From Saccoglossus kowalevskii (taxonomy: Eukaryota > Hemichordata > Enteropneusta > Harrimaniidae): 38,709 nucleotides of DNA. The DNA is taken from positions 867,963-906,671 of the forward strand of contig NW_003116454.1 in NCBI RefSeq assembly GCF_000003605.2, in the 5' to 3' direction. Position 1 is the stretch's first letter. Each line of letters opens with the position of its first letter. A program made the position numbers and the translations under genes. Below, piece after piece: positions 32,921 to 38,709 of this stretch. The notes under the pieces were generated by a model, which saw nothing but the letters and a program-made list of their open reading frames with translations, was not told the DNA's origin and did no database searches.

Positions 32921-35427
32921 AAGTGAAGGGTTTGTCTACTCGTCGGAAACGCACTCGTTCAACGTAATGTTGTTAGTGAAACACCTAAAAAATTATCCCG
33001 CCTGAACAGTTTTATATTATAGAATAGGTTTCGAGTGGAAATATTCGAAAATTCCGTGTACAAGGTGCGGATTTCGTTTTGGGAAATGGAAACCAAAGAT
33101 ATTGATGATGTATTATTAATCATATATCAAGTTGTTGAAAGTATCCTGTGTCACTGACGGTCTTACCGGTATGAGTGTAGTGTGTGTTATTCTCTCAAAT
33201 CCTAGCCTCTCTTATGTAGTAAAGATAAAGATTACACATGTTAGTGAGATGACCGTTCATAGTGAGATTCAAAGAGTATTGCAGAGTTTCGAAGAATTTT
33301 GCAAATATGAGGCTCTGCAGTTTAATATTATCGTCTAACACTTACAAGTAGGTGGACGTGGTTGCAAAATCTCCCACTCGGTTAGAAACGTTTCACTAAA
33401 AATAAAAATCAATTATCGGAATCAAAAACAATGACTTTCTCTGTATGACCAGGTCAATTGCGACAGTCAAAGACAAGATCGAGAACGATCCAAAATGGAA
33501 TTCATTCCGTACAGGCTGTTTCATACAGAGTGGCCGTGCTTTAGAATTACACCGAGAAAAAAATTGTGGTTTGGAAGAGACGGTGAAGTTCCAGTTCGGA
33601 AAAGTACTCTTTCCAATTAAATATAGTTTCAGCTAAAAACTTCAACTCACTTATTTATTCTGGCTCGTCTTCCCAAAAAAGTATTTATTTATATCATGTG
33701 GACGAACATTACCATTTTATAACATCTATGAGAGGTGTTTTAATGTAAATTATTTCTGTCATACATGTAAGATTGGTCATAGCAATGCGTCAGTTCACAA
33801 ATGTCACAAAACATGTTCCTATTGTCACTCCTCTCTAACAAAATGTCCCGGCAAAATGCATGACAAACCATGTCAATACCATGTCCTGATTGTAATCGTC
33901 ATTTTCGGTCTAAGGTATGTTTTACAAACCATAAAAGAAAGAATTACAAAGGTAACAGCGATTGTACGAAATATTTTAGATGTAAATTTACTATTATAAC
34001 GTACGTCGAATCGTCGTCCCACCCGGTCATCGTTGTTACGTGAGAACTGTTTCTCATAAGAAAACGTAAAAGATGGTTGACGGCGATGACGACTTTATAA
34101 CCGATCTTCACGAACCTCACGAGTTGGATCATACTGCGAAAGAGGGTGAGGATTTGAAAAGTAAAACACCTAAATATTTTTTTCTTCATTTTGAAACCTA
34201 TACCGATCAAAACATGCTGCATATACCAAATTTATGCGTCGCGCACAAATTGTGGGAGTTTTGTAGTGATTTATTTGTTATGGCCCCGACACTAGCGATA
34301 AATTTTGAAAATATTTGTTTTCGTCTGAAAATATGTATTCTACTGTGCTCGTACATAAGAGTGTACGATTCACATTTTATTATGCAATATTTACATAAAA
34401 ATACTATTCTGCCCACAGTAACTGTTAACGAAACGAAAATTCTCACTATAAAAGTTGAGTACACACGAACCCGATTTGACAGTTTGAATTTCCTACAAAT
34501 GAGCTTAAAAAAACTACCCGATGCTTTTTAAACTTACCAAGTCTCGGAAAGACTTTTTTCCTCATAAGTTCAACAAGCCAGAAAATTTCGAGAATGAAGA
34601 CCCTATACCAGATAAAGAATTCTATGATCCTGACTGAATGATAGTAAGGCCTGCAAAGAATTTCTAAAACCTATTTGTAAAATCTTCCGTAGAAATTTCT
34701 TGACACCGTATACTATACCGGTAACACCATCGCAAGGCTTCAAACCTAAAGTCAAATATGCTATCAACAGTTTGGAATAATTAATGTACCTTCACAAGGA
34801 AGGTTTACAAATACAACATTACCACAGTGCGGGTGGTGAAGTAAAAATCGGTTCTTATTACGTAGACTTTTTTCACCCATAGTCAAACACTGTATAAAAT
34901 GAACGGATGCATTTACCACGGGCATTCCAGTGTAATGGTCCCGATGTGAAACACCCTCTTAGTAATATAGCAATGGGGGAATTGTACGCAAAACATCGAA
35001 AAACGATTTAATTTCTTTAGGTTATAAATATATCGAAATCTGGGCTTGCGAATATACAAATTTGTTGAGGCGGGATAGTTATACAAGGTCCTACATTAAA
35101 AAAATAGATATCCAGGACCCCATATCCCCTAGGGATGCTTTCTTTGGTGGGAGATATAACGCTTCAATATCACTATACGAGTGCGATTCCGATGAAAAGA
35201 TTTCGTACAGAGATATTACCCGTGGGTCAATAAATACAGCCCCTACCCAATCGATCATCCTATAATTATACTCGGAGATATATCTCAGTACGACGGTCTC
35301 ATCAAATGGTATACGAGCCGAAATGGTATACGAGCGACGATTGTAGACTAAGTACATCGACAACTTATTTCAACACGAAGGAATTCAACTTGAAGCCGAG
35401 AAGATCGAACACAATCCGAGGTTGAGG

Positions 35428-36046
35428 TGTTTTATCACGTGGGAATTTCTTCTCCCTGGGGTTCTCCACACGTGTCAGAGGGGAATCTCGTCTCTCTCTA
35501 TATATCTCGCCCCTTGAGGTACGGGATCGGGAATGTCACTTAAACTTTACAGTCAAATAGACGCACACAACAAAATACGTTTCAACTCTCGTCTTTAGTC
35601 GGTCAGTCGAGCACTCTATAAGACACAGCGCCCTGGGGAAAAGTCCCCAAGACTATCGCAAGGCTGACCCAAGACTCTCCAAGACTGCGTCAAGACTCGT
35701 GTACTCGCCAAGACAAACTAAAACAACTTTATTCATTTTCAAAACCTTAACCAATTACATAGCAGTATAAAGACTATAAGGCGTGGCCTTCACACATACA
35801 GCCAATCACACTAAGTACTGAACATATCTTTTGATTAATCGTTCACTATATTAGTAACTGCGAATACCAACTGTCAGAAATAGTAGTCCGAATAGCGACG
35901 GTTATATCGTAATTAGTTCCAAATCACTGAGTCGAGTTCCATCCAGGACCTTGCATGAGCCTAAACGATGACAGATATAACACAGCCATTCGCTAGTAAT
36001 CAGCTAAATAAGTCGATCAACAGATACGTGCAAACAAATTCATCAC
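35428..36046. mobile_element. ~0.6-kb insertion inside the Polinton polymerase
   Basis: Polymerase homology stops after the codon at 35425-35427 and resumes without loss at 36047. The DNA between has no polymerase content. A near-duplicate gttttatc (35429-35436) and gtttatc (36048-36054) at the two joints may be a target-site duplication of about 7-8 bp. No convincing terminal inverted repeats were found; a TATA-like ctctataag at 35612 and a TG...CA outline leave a solo LTR possible. Confidence 0.6.
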
Positions 36047-36240
36047 AGTTTATCGAAGTTGATGTTGAACTCGTTCTGGGGGTAATTCGCCCAACGAACC
36101 AATTTACCGAACCGAATATATATCGACAAGAGAATCCTTTTACAGGACTATGATGAGTGACAAGAAAGAATTTTGTGACATTCATATCATCAACTATGAA
36201 GTGAGACAATTACAAACGCAGACAGCTAAACATTTCGACG

Positions 36241-36404
36241 AAATGACAGGGAATGTCAATGTGGTTGCCGCGTTCACGACCTGCTATGCTCGCCTGAAAT
36301 GACAGGGAATGTCAACGTGGTTGCCGCGTTCAACCTGCTATGCTCGCCAAATGACAGGGAATGTCAATGTGGTTGCCGCGTTCACGACCTGCTATGCTCG
36401 CCTG
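36241..36404 (+). repeat. Tandem triplication of 56 bp within polymerase motif region
   Basis: Copies at 36241-36296, 36297-36348 and 36349-36404 each begin aaatgacagggaatgtcaa. Copies 1 and 3 are identical over 56 bp; copy 2 has one substitution and two 2-bp deletions. The unit encodes the segment ending in the AAFTT-x-YARLKLY block, of which normal polymerases have one. Confidence 0.95.
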
Positions 36405-36525
36405 AAATTGTACGAAGCACTTGAACTGAGTTTAGGAAGGGCGTTGATCAACACAATCAGCCGAAACAGGACAAACATTGGGGATCATGTCCGTAATTTG
36501 TGGGCTGGAACCCTAAATAATTAAA

Positions 36526-38219
36526 CAAGTATTGTTATTATAATATATATTTTATTTTACATCGCAAAACTACAACAGAGCTAGAGTTGTTCGTGGTGAA
36601 ACAGACGCCTTGAAGACGATGCAACTTCAACTAGCAATTTCTTACCTTGAAATCAAAAAAAAAAAAAAATTCAAAGAGCATCGGCGAAAATATTAATAAT
36701 CATTCTTATCAATCGCTTGCTTTATTTTATTCGAATCCATGAAATTCATGAGTTTTTTTACATTTGTTGACAACTTCGGCGCTAAAAAAATTGAAAATAT
36801 GGGTGTGGTTCTTTTGCGAGGTCCTGTTGATAATACGGACTAATATGGTTCTGTGACCCAGGTCGTGCTCCGATCATGTGACTTTCAGCCAATCAATGAT
36901 GTTGTAACAAAGCATACTAGTATTTGACACTAATTGAAGGGTCGTCGTACCACCCAATCTCCGGCGTTGTGCTGTGTCAGGCTTCAAAATTATTCGCTGA
37001 AAAAACATCGGTATATTTTGACAAACGGATGGAATTTGACGTCATTTCAAAAAGAAAATACTAGGCTGAGATACATTAGAGTCCACGGCGAATCAGTTTT
37101 CTCTGCAAGTTATGAAATAAAGTAAACCAGAGTAGGGTCGATGATTTTCAGCCCTGAAGGACTTCCGTGTGAATCCTAAGTTTCGAATTGTTCATCGACT
37201 GGCCACCAAATATTTATGGCTATAAATAAATTTTAAAACTTTTTTTTTTAAGCCCAATAAATTATTCATACATGTCAAGCTCTGTTCGATTTTGTCAGGG
37301 CATGTGGCCGTTTTTAGTCGAAACAATTTGTTTGTGGGAACACTTTTACGGTACGTATACGGTATAGACCGAACTCATTCAATGATCGCGACTTAATTTT
37401 GAAAATTTAATGTCAAATTTTACCAGACCGACCGACGTGGATTTGGTATCGTTATTTTTGGAATTAATCATGAAGATTTCCTCGTTTCTCTGCTCCGTCA
37501 AAAGGAATTACCTATGCTTTTTTTAGGTAACTGTCGCATTAAAATAAAATATTACATCTAGAACAAGCGCCCAAAACACATAACAGGTCCCAGTTCAGTT
37601 GCTTTCACGATACAAGTGTCATACAACTATTGGATTTAAAGTGTCGTTCAAAACTTAATAATAGTTAATACTAGTTGTATGTTCACACTTTTCTATCAAA
37701 ACCACCATTTCGACCACTCGTGTGCCAGTGATCAGTGTTTGGGCGAGCGGTCGGTGTTTTCAATGAGCGAGCGAGCAAAATAACGCGATTAAAATGCGGT
37801 CGGTTTCGGTCGGACAAGACCGCGTGGTCGGAAATTAAGCGATGAGCGGTCGATGTAAAAGCGGAAGGTTGGGCGAAATGAGTACTGTATGTTTCTCCGA
37901 CGAAGTCTCGACTGACAATAATGCTGACAATGGACGTTAGATAAACACGCATTGTTTGCGACGGGAAGCTTATCACCCGTTATATCAGAATCGTCAACAA
38001 CAGAGTATACAGATAAGATGTTATCATTTAAACCCTTTCAAAGATACACATTATGCAAATATCGACGAAACGGCAGTTGTAGTCTTTTCTGCTAGCGTTT
38101 TAAAACACTAATTTGAGCAACGTTATTTCGCAATTCCGATCCTTTGTAAACCTGGGATAATGTATCAAGGTCTAAAGTAACCGTTTTATAAATATTTGAA
38201 AATTCAAGAAAAAAGTGAA
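36526..38219. other. No recognised gene between two polymerase copies
   Basis: Contains a 14-15 base poly(A) run near 36656, short unrecognised ORFs (36934-37125 plus, 37683-37976 minus) and a patch of repeated gagcggtcg words at 37743-37852. No integrase, ATPase, capsid or protease of a Polinton was found here. Confidence 0.45.
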
Positions 38220-38682
38220 AAATTCCCTTCTCGCTACCTTAAGTGATAATGTGTTATATTTTGATACAGACAGCGTTATCTATGAATCATGGTTGACGCA
38301 ACATGTGAACCCCCTCTCGGTTACTATCTCTGTGACTAGACCGATGAATTTTAAGGTGGCCGAATGACATCGTATGTTGTTGGCGGTCCAAACAATTATG
38401 CGTACGAGTCCGTTACCAAGGAGGAGGTAATTATAACGTGTTGTAAGGTGAAGGGTCTCACCCTTAATTTCAGAGCATCGCAAATTGGGAACTATAATAG
38501 TCTTATAGCTATGGTAAATGGTAGTGGTCCGGAGATTATTGTGGTGAACAACCTCTTTAAAATAATAACAATATCCGTCATATCTATACGGCAGAAGCAA
38601 GATATGGCGTATAGTTAATAATAAAAGGGTTGTTTACCATGATTATAAAACATTGCCCTATGGATATACTATGGATATATAA
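38220..38682 (+). pseudogene. Polinton DNA polymerase B, copy 2, C-terminal part
   Basis: From 38221 the frame reads NSLLATLSDNVLYFDTDS, then VIYES, an intact polymerase motif C (YFDTDS at 38257-38274). A frameshift near 38300 leads to GYYL, two stops, then the frame 38364-38618 with VGGPNNYAYES and KVKGLTLNF. A last frameshift gives IVNNKRVVYHDYKTLPYGY before a stop at 38680-38682, which is the family's usual C-terminus (...TLPYGY). The LLATLSDNV part overlaps the YEALELSLGRA part of copy 1, so this is a separate copy, not its continuation. At least two frameshifts make it a pseudogene. Confidence 0.85.
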
Positions 38683-38709
38683 TAGATCTAGAAAATTAGT
38701 TAATATTAA

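Larger units (their letters stand above)
32925..36525 (+). pseudogene. Polinton/Maverick protein-primed DNA polymerase B, copy 1 (broken)
   Basis: Successive plus-strand frames match a Polinton polymerase in order: DIDDVLLIIYQVVESIL (33080-33130); PSLSYV and VLQSFEEF (33210-33300); DPKWNSFRTG (33489-33520); a Cys/His-rich block YFCHTCKIGHSNASVHKC (33752 on); exonuclease FFLHFETYTD with YDSHFIMQYL and FDSLNFL (34178-34500); GGEVKIGSYYVDFFHP (34834-34880); IQDPISPRDAFFGGRYNAS (35113-35170); then FQHEGIQLEAEKIEHNP (35367-35418). After an insert, LMLNSFWG and AAFTTCYARLKLYEAL follow. Lesions: the first exonuclease Asp is His (34187-34189); about ten bases are missing at 35220, removing polymerase motif A after its Asp; the motif B Lys codon is TAA (36083-36085); the motif C YxDTDS is absent. 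The gene cannot be functional. This is an old genomic copy of a virus-like transposon. Confidence 0.88.

Noticed and set aside
32656-32954. Overlapping plus and minus ORFs of 65-88 codons
   Set aside because: Mutually antisense, no recognised domain; nearby polymerase homology starts only at about 32925.
36526-38219. Possible insertion inside a single polymerase gene
   Set aside because: The two polymerase fragments overlap in homologous residues, so they are separate copies.

Overview
The window looks like nuclear DNA of an invertebrate animal. It is AT-rich, has spliced coding exons with GT/AG boundaries, and carries three autonomous retro- or DNA-element classes that occur together mainly in aquatic invertebrates: DIRS tyrosine-recombinase retrotransposons, Ty3/Gypsy elements and Polinton/Maverick elements. 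I cannot name the species. No bacterial gene organisation, rRNA, tRNA or CRISPR array is visible.

Layout. 1-380 is a 23-bp GC-rich minisatellite with a higher-order repeat; 500-900 holds three degraded copies of a ~160-bp tandem unit. 2257-3226 and 9959-11022 are two diverged direct copies of a ~1-kb dispersed repeat. Between them, on the minus strand, lies the only recognisable host gene: a cationic amino acid transporter of the SLC7 (CAT) family. It can be read as three coding exons (8859-7285, 5962-5854, 5273-5125) giving 610 residues. The long single ORF there reads past a splice donor and ends in false residues, and the two small 3' exons are invisible to ORF calling. 11.4-12.4 kb has small tandem and inverted repeats. 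13153-16306 is bounded by ~410-bp inverted arms and looks like an undescribed DNA transposon or foldback element with one candidate minus-strand exon.

17.8-23.2 kb is a decayed DIRS-type retrotransposon (Gag, RT, RNase H, start of tyrosine recombinase). It is split inside the RT domain by a ~1.78-kb insert that carries its own octamer/CRE/TATA promoter and a 55-codon ORF. At 24.18-24.39 kb sits a minus-strand promoter-like block with perfect heat-shock elements and a TATA box but no recognisable gene behind it. 26.1-29.6 kb is a decayed minus-strand Ty3/Gypsy element (zinc knuckles, protease remnant, RT thumb, RNase H, integrase) lacking its RT palm. 30.8-31.3 kb has a duplicated ~170-bp unknown coding-like segment.

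32.9-36.5 kb is a broken protein-primed family-B DNA polymerase of a Polinton. It is interrupted by a ~0.6-kb insert and carries a 56-bp tandem triplication. 38.2-38.7 kb is the C-terminal part of a second, separate Polinton polymerase copy. Apart from the transporter, the window is mostly a transposon graveyard; the genes do not form a joint pathway.
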